Below are positions 24,133-32,989 of a DNA stretch of 64,000 nucleotides, piece by piece; positions within the stretch are counted from its first letter, which is position 1; every line of letters begins with the position of its first letter. The DNA is taken from positions 1 to 64,000 of the forward strand of contig JAFWCU010000001.1 in assembly GCA_017534305.1 (NCBI GenBank). The letters are read 5' to 3'. The notes under the pieces were generated by a model. It was given only the letters and a program-made list of their open reading frames with translations, ran no database searches and had not been told where the DNA came from. This DNA comes from Clostridia bacterium. GTDB lineage: Bacteria > Bacillota > Clostridia > TANB77 > CAG-465. A program made the position numbers and the translations under genes.

Positions 24133-24576
24133 TTAAATTATTGGTTGATCGGCATTAATATTTTGCTCTTCTTGAGTTGGAGCTTGTTTTTGTTGTTCTT
24201 GAATTTCTTTTTGTTCTCTTACAGCAGTGTTTTTTGCAGCTTGTTCTGGAGTATAAACATATTGTTGTAATTCTTCACGAAATTCTTTATGTTCTGGATC
24301 TTCTTGCTGAGGAGATTTTAGTTCTTTCTCTGTTCCATAAATAACATTTACTAGATGTTGAGTATCTTTAGTAGAAATATTTCCATTTTCTATTTTTTCT
24401 TTCCATGCTTCTTTTATTTTTTGCTTTTGGATAGTTTCTCTATCCAATATATTTGCATCTGCAATCATTTGTGCTACTTCTTGTGTGATTTTTCCGTTTT
24501 TTAATGCTTGATTATATTTTTCTTTAAATCCAGGGAAAATCTCCTCAATTTCTTCAACACTCTTTTTGTTACTCAT
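24133..24576 (-). CDS. unknown protein with Gln/Glu-rich tail
   Basis: A 147-residue soluble product with a helical first 90 residues and a Gln/Glu-rich, probably disordered tail. I recognise no family. The ATG follows TTAGGTGATATT. It is convergent with carD and divergent from the MFS gene. Composition matches the neighbourhood, so nothing suggests recent transfer. No function is proposed. Confidence 0.65.
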   Translation of the reverse strand: MSNKKSVEEIEEIFPGFKEKYNQALKNGKITQEVAQMIADANILDRETIQKQKIKEAWKEKIENGNISTKDTQHLVNVIYGTEKELKSPQQEDPEHKEFREELQQYVYTPEQAAKNTAVREQKEIQEQQKQAPTQEEQNINADQPII

Positions 24577-24628
24577 AATATCACCTAATGGTATTGTATC
24601 ATAATAAAAGAAAAGTTAAAATATTATA

Positions 24629-24657
24629 TTGCTTATTTTTCTCTTTAATAGTAATAT
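24629..24657 (+). promoter_or_regulatory. candidate promoter of the MFS gene
   Basis: TTGCTT (24629-24634), a 17-base spacer and TAATAT (24652-24657), 17 bases before the start codon. Confidence 0.5.
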
Positions 24658-24674
24658 TTAATTGAGGGGGGAAC

Positions 24675-25736
24675 ATGAAAAAAGATTTATTTATAGTAGG
24701 AACATATAGTGTACTACATTTTATTATAGATATGATGTGTGCAATTGTTATGATGGCTTTAGTATCACCTCTTGTTAGTGGCTCTTTTAGCTATGTTATA
24801 GCTTTTATACTATATAATATGTTTGCATTTGCTTTTCAACTTCCATTTGGAATAATTGCAGACAAGTTAAATAAAAACGCAATTGTTTCTTCACTTGGGT
24901 GTGTATTTGTTGCTATGGCTTTTGTGTATACTAAATTACCACTTTTAATGTGTGTTTTAGCAGGTATTGGTAATGCATTATTTCATGTTGGTGGAGGAGT
25001 AGATGTTTTAAATATTGCAAATAAAAAGGCAAGTAAACCTGGAATTTATGTATCAACAGGGGCTATAGGTCTGTTCTTAGGGTTAAAATTTGCATCCTTC
25101 TTTATAACATATAAATGGATATTGGTGTTAATACTGCTTATATCATCTGTATTTTTGGTATATGCATATAATAAGATAAATAAAGAATATGAAGTTAATA
25201 ATGAAAAAGTTAAGATAGAAAAAGTTAATGGACAAGTATTTGTTATCTTACTTTGCATATTTATAACAATAGTTATGAGAAGCTATTTAGGATTTATACT
25301 TAATTATGAATGGAAATCTAATTTAGCTCTATCTATATTATTTGTATGTGGAGTTGTGCTTGGAAAAATGCTTGGAGGAATACTAGGAGATAAATTTGGA
25401 CTTAAAAGAGTTGCAACTATATCACTAGTGTTAAGTGCAATATGCTTAGGCCTTGCTTTTAAATCTCCAATACTAGGTATACTTGGAATATTGTTGTTTA
25501 ATATGACAATGCCAATAACTTTAATTATTGCTTCTAATACACTATATTCAAGTAAAGGGTTTGCGTTTGGACTTACAACACTTGCACTATTTATTGGAGC
25601 GATTCCATCATTACTTAAAATATCTATTTTACCTTTTAACACAACTAGCGTAATAATTGGTGTTATTGTTAGTTCAGTTATATTTTATATTGGTGCTAAT
25701 TTTTATGATAAAAAATTGGAGAAAGAAAAATGTTAG
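24675..25736 (+). CDS. MFS-like membrane transporter
   Basis: A 353-residue integral membrane protein with about ten or eleven hydrophobic segments. The loop after segment 2 (GIIADKLNKNA) and after the midpoint (GGILGDKFGLKR) are the paired major-facilitator motif A signatures (GxxxDxxGxxx). It is shorter than the typical 400 residues. The substrate is not predictable. The ATG follows GAGGGGGGAAC. It overlaps the next membrane gene by 7 bases, so both are translated from one message. Confidence 0.8.
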   Translation: MKKDLFIVGTYSVLHFIIDMMCAIVMMALVSPLVSGSFSYVIAFILYNMFAFAFQLPFGIIADKLNKNAIVSSLGCVFVAMAFVYTKLPLLMCVLAGIGNALFHVGGGVDVLNIANKKASKPGIYVSTGAIGLFLGLKFASFFITYKWILVLILLISSVFLVYAYNKINKEYEVNNEKVKIEKVNGQVFVILLCIFITIVMRSYLGFILNYEWKSNLALSILFVCGVVLGKMLGGILGDKFGLKRVATISLVLSAICLGLAFKSPILGILGILLFNMTMPITLIIASNTLYSSKGFAFGLTTLALFIGAIPSLLKISILPFNTTSVIIGVIVSSVIFYIGANFYDKKLEKEKC

Positions 25737-26095
25737 AATCATTAATAATATCGTTAGTATTAACTTTAATCATTGAAGTGTGGTTTGCACTAATATTTAA
25801 AGTTAGAGGAAAAATAGATATTGCAGTAGTATTCCTTGCAAATATTATTACTAATCCAGTTATTGTTACTATAGAAAACTTAATATGGACTATAGAAAAT
25901 TATACACTTATGATTATTTTGTCTTTTATCATTTGGGTGGTACTGGAAGTATTAGTAATTCTTGTTGAGGGATATATATATAATAAGCTTAGAGTAAAAA
26001 GCAAATATAGTCCATATAAGCTGTCTTTGATTCTAAATAGTATCTCAATACTATTTGGTATTGTATATAACGTTATATTTGTCATTTTGGCATAA
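25730..26095 (+). CDS. small integral membrane protein of unknown function
   Basis: A 121-residue product with three or four membrane helices and conserved-looking polar positions (Glu16, Asn37, Asn42) within them. I recognise no family. The start codon lies inside the last codons of the MFS gene, a strong sign of coupling, so it may be an accessory subunit or simply co-expressed. Confidence 0.7.
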   Translation: MLESLIISLVLTLIIEVWFALIFKVRGKIDIAVVFLANIITNPVIVTIENLIWTIENYTLMIILSFIIWVVLEVLVILVEGYIYNKLRVKSKYSPYKLSLILNSISILFGIVYNVIFVILA

Positions 26096-26143
26096 ATAAA
26101 AAGATTTTTTAAAAAGTTTTATTTTAAAAGGAAGGTGAGTAAT

Positions 26144-26500
26144 ATGAAAAAAGTTAGTAAATTATTAGTTGTTTTCTTTATGTTAGTTCTTAGTATGAAC
26201 TTTGTTATGGCAGACATAGTTGGACCTGGAGATAATAGACCAGTTCCTACAAGACCAGAAACCCCAAAAAGTTCAAATTTTATGTCTCCTACAGTTATAA
26301 TAATTATTGGGGTAGTACTTGCTGTTGTTGCGGCTGCAGTTGTGATTTTTGGATTAAACAAACTAAAAAATGATGAGTTAAATGAGACACAAATGGCATT
26401 TGGTTCATCACCAAATTCAGAAGAAACAGCTCAATCACCAGTTGATGAAAATGAGAAAACAGAAGAGAAGGAGGAGGAAGCTGATGAAGAAATTATGTAA
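26144..26500 (+). CDS. small signal-peptide/membrane-anchor protein, tandem copy 1
   Basis: A 118-residue product with an N-terminal signal-like helix (to MADIV), a short Pro-rich exposed segment, a second membrane helix (about 46-68, VIIIIGVVLAVVAAAVVIF) and a Glu-rich cytoplasmic tail. It is a paralogue of the next gene: both have MKK, a signal helix ending (M/C)ADI, a helix beginning SPxVxIIxGxV, and an acidic tail. The ATG at 26144 follows AAGGAAGGTGAGT. The stop overlaps the start of copy 2. The function is unknown. Confidence 0.72.
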   Translation: MKKVSKLLVVFFMLVLSMNFVMADIVGPGDNRPVPTRPETPKSSNFMSPTVIIIIGVVLAVVAAAVVIFGLNKLKNDELNETQMAFGSSPNSEETAQSPVDENEKTEEKEEEADEEIM

Positions 26501-26753
26501 AATAAGTTTATTACTACTATCTTTTGTATTATTGTTTAATATGGTATGCGCAGACATAATAGATTTTAATAATCCAACACCAAGGCATCATTACGAAGAA
26601 GAGTTTACTGTTTCCCCTGTAGTGCTAATTATAGTTGGTATAGTTGTCGCAGTTGCTATATGTGCATTAGTATATTTAGGAATTGTTAAAAAAGGTCAAA
26701 AAACACTTGAAAATGAACAAACAGTTGAAAGTAGTAAAGAAGAGCAAGAATAA
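26484..26753 (+). CDS. small signal-peptide/membrane-anchor protein, tandem copy 2
   Basis: An 89-residue paralogue of the preceding gene. It has a signal-like helix ending MVCADI, a short exposed segment with two His and acidic residues, a membrane helix (about 43-66) and an acidic tail. The ATG at 26484 lies 17 bases inside copy 1, with GGAGGAGGAAGCTG as ribosome binding site, so translation is coupled. A longer in-frame start at 26382 falls deep inside copy 1 and has no ribosome binding site. The Cys before ADI could act as a lipobox-like Cys, but the surrounding residues fit poorly. Confidence 0.72.
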   Translation: MKKLCKISLLLLSFVLLFNMVCADIIDFNNPTPRHHYEEEFTVSPVVLIIVGIVVAVAICALVYLGIVKKGQKTLENEQTVESSKEEQE

Positions 26754-26793
26754 GGAAACATAAAGAAAAATTACGATAAAATTACAATTTTAA

Positions 26794-26821
26794 ATGACAC
26801 TATTATTAGTGTCATTTTTTC
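26794..26821 (+). terminator. terminator of the small membrane protein pair
   Basis: ATGACACTA/TAGTGTCAT stem with a 4-base loop and six T's. Confidence 0.88.
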
Positions 26822-26850
26822 TTGACTTAGATTTTTTTATATGATAGTAT
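26822..26850 (+). promoter_or_regulatory. promoter of the PHP gene
   Basis: TTGACT (26822-26827), a 17-base spacer and TAGTAT (26845-26850). Confidence 0.6.
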
Positions 26851-26905
26851 GAGCTTGTAACACGGAGTTTTTTAGTTCACTTTTTAAATAAGGAGTGTGA
26901 TAGAT

Positions 26906-27790
26906 ATGATAAGTGGAAAATATATTGATTTACACGTTCATACTAACTATTCTGATGGATTTGACTCTATTAAAGAGGTACTAAGAAAAGCTAAGGAAAA
27001 TAATGTTGGCTATATATCACTTGTTGAACATTATAACGTATCTTCATACAATGAAGCGTGCCAACTAGCAGGAGATGATATTGTAGTAATACCAGGAATT
27101 GAACTTGGTGCAGATATGTCTAAATATTTTGTCCCAGGACAAAATAATAAACACATATGTCACTTACTTGGTTACTATATATCTAAAGACATTTGTAAGC
27201 TATTAGATAAGTACGAACTGGACAGATATGAATGTGTTACAAATACAATTAGTTTGTTAAATAGTCAAGGAATAGAAATTGACCTAGCAGATGTTATAGC
27301 AAATGCAAGAGATAAAAAATCTATTGGACGTTTTGATATCGCACTTACTCTTAAAGCATTAGGCTATAGTAAAACAGCAACTGAAGCTTATGGTGAATAC
27401 CTAGACCATAATGGTAAAAGCTATGTACAAAGGAAAAAACTTGAACCTGAAGATCTTGTTCGAGCAATTCGTAAATATGGTGGAGTACCAGTACTTGCTC
27501 ATCCTAAAAGTCTAAGACTTCCTAAAGAAGAATTAGATGTTTTTATTGAAAAGCTAGTTAAAGCAGGTTTATGTGGAATTGAGGTGTATAATCCTAATAA
27601 CTCTGAAGCAAAACGAAAAGAGCTTTTAGAGTATTGTGAAAAATATGACCTTATACCTACTTGTGGAAGCGATTACCATGGAGGTAATAGAAAGCCTAAG
27701 ATTGAAATAGGTAGAGGTATCAAAGATAATCTACTAATAGATGATAAGTCAATTATTGAAGGACTAGAACGCAAGAGAAAAGAAATATAG
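26906..27790 (+). CDS. PHP-domain phosphoesterase
   Basis: A 294-residue PHP-superfamily metal-dependent phosphoesterase similar in layout to YciV/RNase AM-type proteins. The metal ligands are visible in order: HVHTNYSDG (residues 10-18), EHYNV, the Glu in PGIELGAD, VLAHPKSL, and CGSDYHGG near the end. It could act on 3',5'-nucleotides or small RNA ends, as known for this group, but the substrate is inferred. The ATG at 26906 is well spaced from AAGGAG, whereas the GTG at 26897 overlaps it. It is monocistronic. Confidence 0.85.
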   Translation: MISGKYIDLHVHTNYSDGFDSIKEVLRKAKENNVGYISLVEHYNVSSYNEACQLAGDDIVVIPGIELGADMSKYFVPGQNNKHICHLLGYYISKDICKLLDKYELDRYECVTNTISLLNSQGIEIDLADVIANARDKKSIGRFDIALTLKALGYSKTATEAYGEYLDHNGKSYVQRKKLEPEDLVRAIRKYGGVPVLAHPKSLRLPKEELDVFIEKLVKAGLCGIEVYNPNNSEAKRKELLEYCEKYDLIPTCGSDYHGGNRKPKIEIGRGIKDNLLIDDKSIIEGLERKRKEI

Positions 27791-27823
27791 ATAGGACTCA
27801 CGTTTGTGGGTTCTATCTTTTTA
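27789..27823 (+). terminator. terminator of the PHP gene
   Basis: GATAGGACTCAC/GTGGGTTCTATC stem (two G-U pairs) with a TTT-type loop and five T's. It overlaps the stop codon. Confidence 0.85.
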
Positions 27824-27859
27824 TTATTTTTTTGTGAATTTGTGTGTTTTGAACTTTCA

Positions 27860-27879
27860 TTTTTGTGGATTTTTGTGGA
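27860..27879 (+). repeat. two-copy 10-bp tandem repeat
   Basis: TTTTTGTGGA occurs twice in immediate succession, 12 bases before the murE -35. It is too short to assign a role. Confidence 0.4.
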
Positions 27880-27890
27880 CTTTTTTTCTC

Positions 27891-27919
27891 TTGATTTTAC
27901 AATACCGTTAGTATATAAT
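27891..27919 (+). promoter_or_regulatory. promoter of murE-arginase unit
   Basis: TTGATT (27891-27896), a 17-base spacer and TATAAT (27914-27919). Confidence 0.78.
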
Positions 27920-27944
27920 TTTAATTGTAAAAAGGAGAGATATT

Positions 27945-29471
27945 ATGAATAAGTTCAGTTTAAAAGAATATATTGAATTACTAGAAAATGAAGGATTACT
28001 TGTTAAAACAGAAGGTTGTGAAGATGTTTTAGAACGTGAAGTAAATCTTTTATCTTACAATTCAAAAGAAGTAAAAGAAGATACATTATTTGTTGTTAAA
28101 GGTGTTTCTTTTAAAGATGAATATCTTAAAGAGGCAATTGAAAATGGTGTATTTGCATATATAAGTGAGAAAGAATATGACGTGAAGTGTCCATATATTT
28201 TAGTTACAGACATTCGTAGAGCATTATCTTGTACTGCAGCAATGTATTTTAACTATCCAGGTGAGGTGTTAAATGTTATTGGCGTAGGTGGAACAAAAGG
28301 TAAATCTACTACAACATATTATATTAAGTCTATATTAGATGAATATTCTAAAGCAAATAATAAAAAAGAAACTGCTGTAATTTCATCTATTGATACATAT
28401 GATGGAGTAGAGTGTTTTGAATCTCACATTACAACTCCAGAATCATATGATATACATAGACACTTTTATAACGCACTAAATAGCGGAATGGAAAATCTAG
28501 TTATGGAAGTATCATCTCAAGCATTAAAAATTGAAAGAGTTCCAGATGTCTTTTTTGATATAGGTATATTTATGAATATTAGTGAAGACCATATCAGTCC
28601 AATTGAGCATCCAGATTTCCAAGATTATTATGAGTCAAAACTAAAAATGTTTAAAAATACTAAAAATGCAATTGTAAATATGGATGCAGATTTAGCTTCA
28701 AATACTTTAGCTGTTGCTCGTCGTGATAGTGCAAGAGTATTTACATTTTCAATGAAAACAAAAGATACAGATTTTTATGCATACGATATTAGAAAAGATG
28801 GTTTCAATACTATATTTAAAGTACATACTCCATCATTTGATGAAGAATTTATTCTAACTATGCCAGGTTTATTTAATGTTGAAAATGCTTTAGCTGCAAT
28901 TGCTACTGCATGGATTATGGATATTCCAGTAGAATATATTAAACATGGATTAGAGATTGCTAGAAGTAGTGGACGTATGGAAGTTTTCCATACTAAAGAT
29001 ATGAAAATAATAATCTTAGTAGATTATGCGCATAACAAACTAAGTTTTGAAAAGCTATTTTCATCTACTAAAGAAGAGTATCCAGATAGACGTATTGTTG
29101 CAATATTTGGTTGTCCTGGTAAAAAAGCATTGCTTAGACGTAAAGATTTAGGAACAATTGCAGGACAAAACTCGGATTTTGTATATATTGTTGCAGAAGA
29201 TCCAGGTGCAGAACCTGTAATAGACATATCTAATGATATTGCACAATATGTTAAACAATATACTTCAAATTACGCTTTAATTGAAGAAAGAGGAGAAGCA
29301 ATAGAGGATGCTGTACTTAAAGCAGAACAAGAAGATAAACCAACTATTATTCTTCTTACAGGTAAAGGTAGAGAAACAAGACAAAAATATGGTACAGAAT
29401 ATTTACCATGTATTTCAGATGTAGAATATACAGAAAAATTCCTTGCAGAATATGATGCAAGACATGAATAG
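27945..29471 (+). CDS. murE: UDP-N-acetylmuramyl-tripeptide synthetase (MurE-type Mur ligase)
   Basis: An ATP-dependent ligase that adds the third amino acid to UDP-MurNAc-L-Ala-D-Glu. The 508-residue product has the three Mur domains: the N-terminal UDP-binding part with YNSKEVKEDTLFV, the ATPase core with GVGGTKGKSTTTY, and the C-terminal domain with VDYAHNKLSFEKL and TGKGRETRQK. At the position of the DNPR specificity motif for meso-diaminopimelate it reads EDPGAEP (residues 418-424), lacking the Arg. The added residue may therefore not be mDAP, or this may be a second MurE-like ligase. The ATG follows AAAGGAGAGATATT. An arginase-family gene follows after 24 bases. Confidence 0.88.
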   Translation: MNKFSLKEYIELLENEGLLVKTEGCEDVLEREVNLLSYNSKEVKEDTLFVVKGVSFKDEYLKEAIENGVFAYISEKEYDVKCPYILVTDIRRALSCTAAMYFNYPGEVLNVIGVGGTKGKSTTTYYIKSILDEYSKANNKKETAVISSIDTYDGVECFESHITTPESYDIHRHFYNALNSGMENLVMEVSSQALKIERVPDVFFDIGIFMNISEDHISPIEHPDFQDYYESKLKMFKNTKNAIVNMDADLASNTLAVARRDSARVFTFSMKTKDTDFYAYDIRKDGFNTIFKVHTPSFDEEFILTMPGLFNVENALAAIATAWIMDIPVEYIKHGLEIARSSGRMEVFHTKDMKIIILVDYAHNKLSFEKLFSSTKEEYPDRRIVAIFGCPGKKALLRRKDLGTIAGQNSDFVYIVAEDPGAEPVIDISNDIAQYVKQYTSNYALIEERGEAIEDAVLKAEQEDKPTIILLTGKGRETRQKYGTEYLPCISDVEYTEKFLAEYDARHE

Positions 29472-29495
29472 AATTAGAAAGAGGTTTTAATACAA

Positions 29496-30377
29496 ATGAG
29501 AAATATAGATATAATAAATGCAAACACTGATTTAGGTGTGCATGTAGATGGTGCAAGACTTGGCCCAGATAAATTAACAGAAGATTTAATAATTAAAAAT
29601 AATATTCGTGGAATTTATAAAATATATGCAAACGAAGAAAATAAGGAAAATAAGCCAGAAGATAAGGATAACAAAAAAAAGAATCTAGAGCAAATTAATG
29701 TATTTAATAAGCAAGTATATGATACTGTAAAAAATACAATTGAAAGAGATAATTTTCCAGTAACTTTAGGTGGAGATCATAGCTTAGTAATAGGTTCTGC
29801 ACTTGCTTCAATTGCTAAAAATAAATCACTTGGTATTATTTGGATAGATGCTCATGGAGATTATAATACTTTTGATACTACAATTACTGGCAATATTCAT
29901 GGATTACCACTTGCGGCAATAGATGGTTATGAGAAAAAATATTTAACAGATTTTCATGATGGTAGTTTTTATAAACCAGAAAATACAGTAATTGTTGGTG
30001 GAAGAGATATAGATCCACTTGAAATTGAAAATATTAAAGATGCTGGTGTTACAGTGTTTACTACTGAAGAAATTCATAAAAGAGGAATGAGTGCTGTAAT
30101 GGAGGATGCGATAGCTATTGCAACAAAAGGAACAGATGGAATGCACATAAGCTATGATTTAGATGTAATTGATCCTAAAATATGCCCTGGAGTTTCAGTT
30201 CCAGCAGTAGATGGTATTAACTTAGATGAAGCGTATGACGCTGTAGATTCAATTATTAAGCACAAAGCGTCTCTTAAATCTTTAGATATAGTTGAGTATA
30301 ATCCTAAACGTGATATAGATAATAAAACAAAAAATATAGCAAAGACTATTCTTGAAAGTATTATTAATAATATATAA
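29496..30377 (+). CDS. arginase/agmatinase-family hydrolase
   Basis: A ureohydrolase-fold enzyme with the dimanganese ligands in TLGGDHS, DAHGDYN and SYDLDVIDP, all in the standard order. Length is 293. The N-terminal DLGVHVDGARLGP loop is arginase-like, so arginase (arginine to ornithine and urea) is the best guess, with agmatinase or formimidoylglutamase as alternatives. A Lys/Glu/Asn-rich insertion near residues 48-65 is unusual and probably a surface loop. It follows murE closely. If it is arginase, its ornithine product could be relevant to the odd MurE specificity motif, which is speculation. Confidence 0.85.
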   Translation: MRNIDIINANTDLGVHVDGARLGPDKLTEDLIIKNNIRGIYKIYANEENKENKPEDKDNKKKNLEQINVFNKQVYDTVKNTIERDNFPVTLGGDHSLVIGSALASIAKNKSLGIIWIDAHGDYNTFDTTITGNIHGLPLAAIDGYEKKYLTDFHDGSFYKPENTVIVGGRDIDPLEIENIKDAGVTVFTTEEIHKRGMSAVMEDAIAIATKGTDGMHISYDLDVIDPKICPGVSVPAVDGINLDEAYDAVDSIIKHKASLKSLDIVEYNPKRDIDNKTKNIAKTILESIINNI

Positions 30378-30399
30378 TTATAATAATAAATGATAAAAC

Positions 30400-30428
30400 A
30401 AAAGACTCGGTTTAATCCGAGTCTTTTA
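30400..30428. terminator. terminator between arginase and Lon-like genes
   Basis: AAAGACTCGG/CCGAGTCTTT stem with a TTTAAT loop. The T-tract is short on both sides. Confidence 0.75.
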
Positions 30429-30460
30429 ATATATTTAAGTAACTTTGTTAAAGTAGAACA

Positions 30461-32875
30461 CTAATTAAAATATTTTGCAGAGTTTACTGCATAATTATTT
30501 AGTTTATCTTGAACAAGTTGGTTAATAGAACCTTCAGGATATTTTCCATCTTTTCCAAGTTCACCTGCTTCAACACCAGTTAGTATTTCTATACCTTCAT
30601 CAATATTTGCAACAGGATATATATGGAATTTTCCATCATTAACGGCTTGTAAAACTTCATTACTTAAAGTTAAATTTTTAACATTTTGATAAGGTATTAG
30701 AACACCATTTTGTCCGTTTAAACCTTTTTCTTTACATACTTTGAAAAATCCTTCAATTTTATCTGTAACTCCACCTATTGGTTGAATTTCACCTTTTTGG
30801 TTAACTGAACCAGTAACAGCTAAGCTTTGATTTATTGGAACACCAGATAGAGAAGATAGAATTGCATATAATTCTGTAGAAGATGCAGAGTCACCATCTA
30901 CTGGATTATATAGTTGTTCAAAACATAAACTTGCTGTAAGAGATAGTGGAACTTCTTGTGCATATTTTTCTCCAATATATGCAGATAGTATAAATACACC
31001 TTTTGAGTGAGTATTTCCACTCATAGCAACTTCACGTTCAATGTTTAAAACACCACTTTTTCCAATATATGTGTTTGCTGTAATTCTTACAGGTTGACCA
31101 AATGAACAATCTCCTGTAACAGCAATAGTAAGTCCATTTATTTGACCAACTTTATAACCATCTGTAGAAATAATGATATCTCCTTGACGAATCATTTTAT
31201 TATATTGGTCATTATATTTTGCAAATCTTTTAGATTTTGCTTCTAGTGCTTTTTTTACTTCGACATCTGAAATTACTTTCTTTCTATTTGTGTTTGCAAC
31301 AAAACTAGATTCAATAATTAAATCTGAAATGTCTTGCATAACAGCAGTAAGTTTATTTTGGTTTCCAGCACATTTTGAAGAATATTCAATTATCTCTTTA
31401 ACACCTTCACGATTGAATGGTAGAAGAGAGTGTTTTTTACAAACATAAGCTATAAATTGTACTAGTTTTTTTACATTTTCTTTGCTACGTTCGTAAGAAT
31501 CATCAAAATCTGCTTTAATTTTAAATAGCTTTTTAAAATCTGCATCCATTGCACATAATTGTTGATAGTGTAGTTCAGAACCAATTAAAATTACTTGCAT
31601 GTTAATTGGAATAGGTTCTGGTTTTAGAGATGCAATTGTTATTGGTTGGTTGATATCTCTTGAACTATCTATAGATAATTCTTGGTTTCTTAGAACTCTT
31701 TTGAAAGCTTCCCAAGTTGGTGCACTAACAAGTAGATCTCTAACGTTTATTAATAAATAACCACCATTTGCTTTGTGTACAAGACCAGGTTTTAGCATGT
31801 TATAGTTTGTTTTTGTTCCTTGTGGAGTAGTCTCAAATTCAAGTTTTCCAAAAAGATCAAAATAGTTTGGATTTTTACAAAGTATAACAGGTGCATGTTG
31901 TAGTCTGTCATTGTTTATTACTAGGTTTACTCTATAATTTTCCCATGGCTTCATATTTTTTCTTGCCATCATCTGTTGCATAAGCATTGGATTTTGCATC
32001 ATTTTTAAATCTTGCTCTGGAGGAGTCTTTTTAAATAATGATACATTTTTTACAACGTCACTTTGAACAGAGTATAGGAAGTTTTGTATTTTTAAGTTTT
32101 TCTTGTATTTAATTTTTAAGTCACTCATACATTGAGTAACTGCAAACGTAGCAAGATTGTTTTCCCATTCTTTTAGAACTTGCTCACATTTTTTATCTAA
32201 GGCATCTATTTCTTTAAGTACTTGTAGAGTTTGTTCTTGTATTTCTGGACTTTTTTCTTCAAAATATTTTTTAGTTTTTTCATCTAATACTTTGAAAGAC
32301 TTTTCATCTAAAACAACACCATTATGAACAGGAGAGAAGTAGATACCATTTTCAGTATTACGAACTTTAAATCCTTTTTCGTAGGTAGATTTATCAAACT
32401 CACGCATAATGTTTTCTTTAGCTCTTTTATATCTGTCCATTATAGTTTTCTTTTCTTTTTCGTACATATCTCCAGTAAGCTCTTTATTTATTCTTGTAGT
32501 TACAGAATTAATAAATCTGTTCATATCTTGTTTAAATTCCATTCCTTCACCAGGTTGTAGTGCAATTGCTACTGGTTCTAATGGGTTTTCAAAATTATTT
32601 ATATAACAGTAATCCATTGGAACTGGCATTTTTTCACTTAGTGAATTTACAACAGATAGGGCATAAGTTGTTTTACCAATACCAAGTGTGCCAGATATGT
32701 ATAAGTTAAAACCTTTTTGTGGAATTTGCATTGCAGATTTTATTGCCTCTAATGCTCTTTCTTGACCAATTATTCCGTTAAATGGTTCAACTTCTTCAGT
32801 TGTTTCAAATTTTAAAGAATCAATATTAAATGAGTTCTTTAGATTTGAAGATTTTAACTCTTTTGCCTTTTTCAT
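30461..32875 (-). CDS. Lon-family (S16) ATP-dependent protease
   Basis: An 804-residue AAA+ protease of a LonB-like type, as in the Clostridia 'ATP-binding protein, Lon protease family'. The Walker A is GTLGIGKTT (62-70, Lys68). A long helical insertion (about 130-300) splits the AAA module. The C-terminal protease domain has the Ser-Lys dyad: Ser663 in DGDSAS and Lys706 in TDKIEG. The 43-residue spacing is the canonical Lon value. It lacks the N-terminal Lon substrate-binding domain of classical LonA. The ATG follows TTGGAGGTAAAATAAT. Two candidate promoters lie upstream. Confidence 0.9.
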   Translation of the reverse strand: MKKAKELKSSNLKNSFNIDSLKFETTEEVEPFNGIIGQERALEAIKSAMQIPQKGFNLYISGTLGIGKTTYALSVVNSLSEKMPVPMDYCYINNFENPLEPVAIALQPGEGMEFKQDMNRFINSVTTRINKELTGDMYEKEKKTIMDRYKRAKENIMREFDKSTYEKGFKVRNTENGIYFSPVHNGVVLDEKSFKVLDEKTKKYFEEKSPEIQEQTLQVLKEIDALDKKCEQVLKEWENNLATFAVTQCMSDLKIKYKKNLKIQNFLYSVQSDVVKNVSLFKKTPPEQDLKMMQNPMLMQQMMARKNMKPWENYRVNLVINNDRLQHAPVILCKNPNYFDLFGKLEFETTPQGTKTNYNMLKPGLVHKANGGYLLINVRDLLVSAPTWEAFKRVLRNQELSIDSSRDINQPITIASLKPEPIPINMQVILIGSELHYQQLCAMDADFKKLFKIKADFDDSYERSKENVKKLVQFIAYVCKKHSLLPFNREGVKEIIEYSSKCAGNQNKLTAVMQDISDLIIESSFVANTNRKKVISDVEVKKALEAKSKRFAKYNDQYNKMIRQGDIIISTDGYKVGQINGLTIAVTGDCSFGQPVRITANTYIGKSGVLNIEREVAMSGNTHSKGVFILSAYIGEKYAQEVPLSLTASLCFEQLYNPVDGDSASSTELYAILSSLSGVPINQSLAVTGSVNQKGEIQPIGGVTDKIEGFFKVCKEKGLNGQNGVLIPYQNVKNLTLSNEVLQAVNDGKFHIYPVANIDEGIEILTGVEAGELGKDGKYPEGSINQLVQDKLNNYAVNSAKYFN

Positions 32876-32934
32876 ATATTATTTTACCTCCAATTACTTA
32901 AATATTATTTGTCATTTGTCTATATTACATTTAA

Positions 32935-32963
32935 ATTGTATCTAATATAATAAAAATATTCAA
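32935..32963 (-). promoter_or_regulatory. candidate promoter P1 of the Lon-family gene
   Basis: TTGAAT (32958-32963), a 17-base spacer and TACAAT (32935-32940) on the minus strand. Confidence 0.6.
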
Positions 32964-32989
32964 TAATATTTAAATAAACATAATAATTT

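Noticed and set aside
27831..27890. Repeat-rich stretch before murE as a possible CRISPR or regulator array
   Set aside because: Only two adjacent 10-base copies occur; there is no spacer structure and the region is simply T/G-rich.
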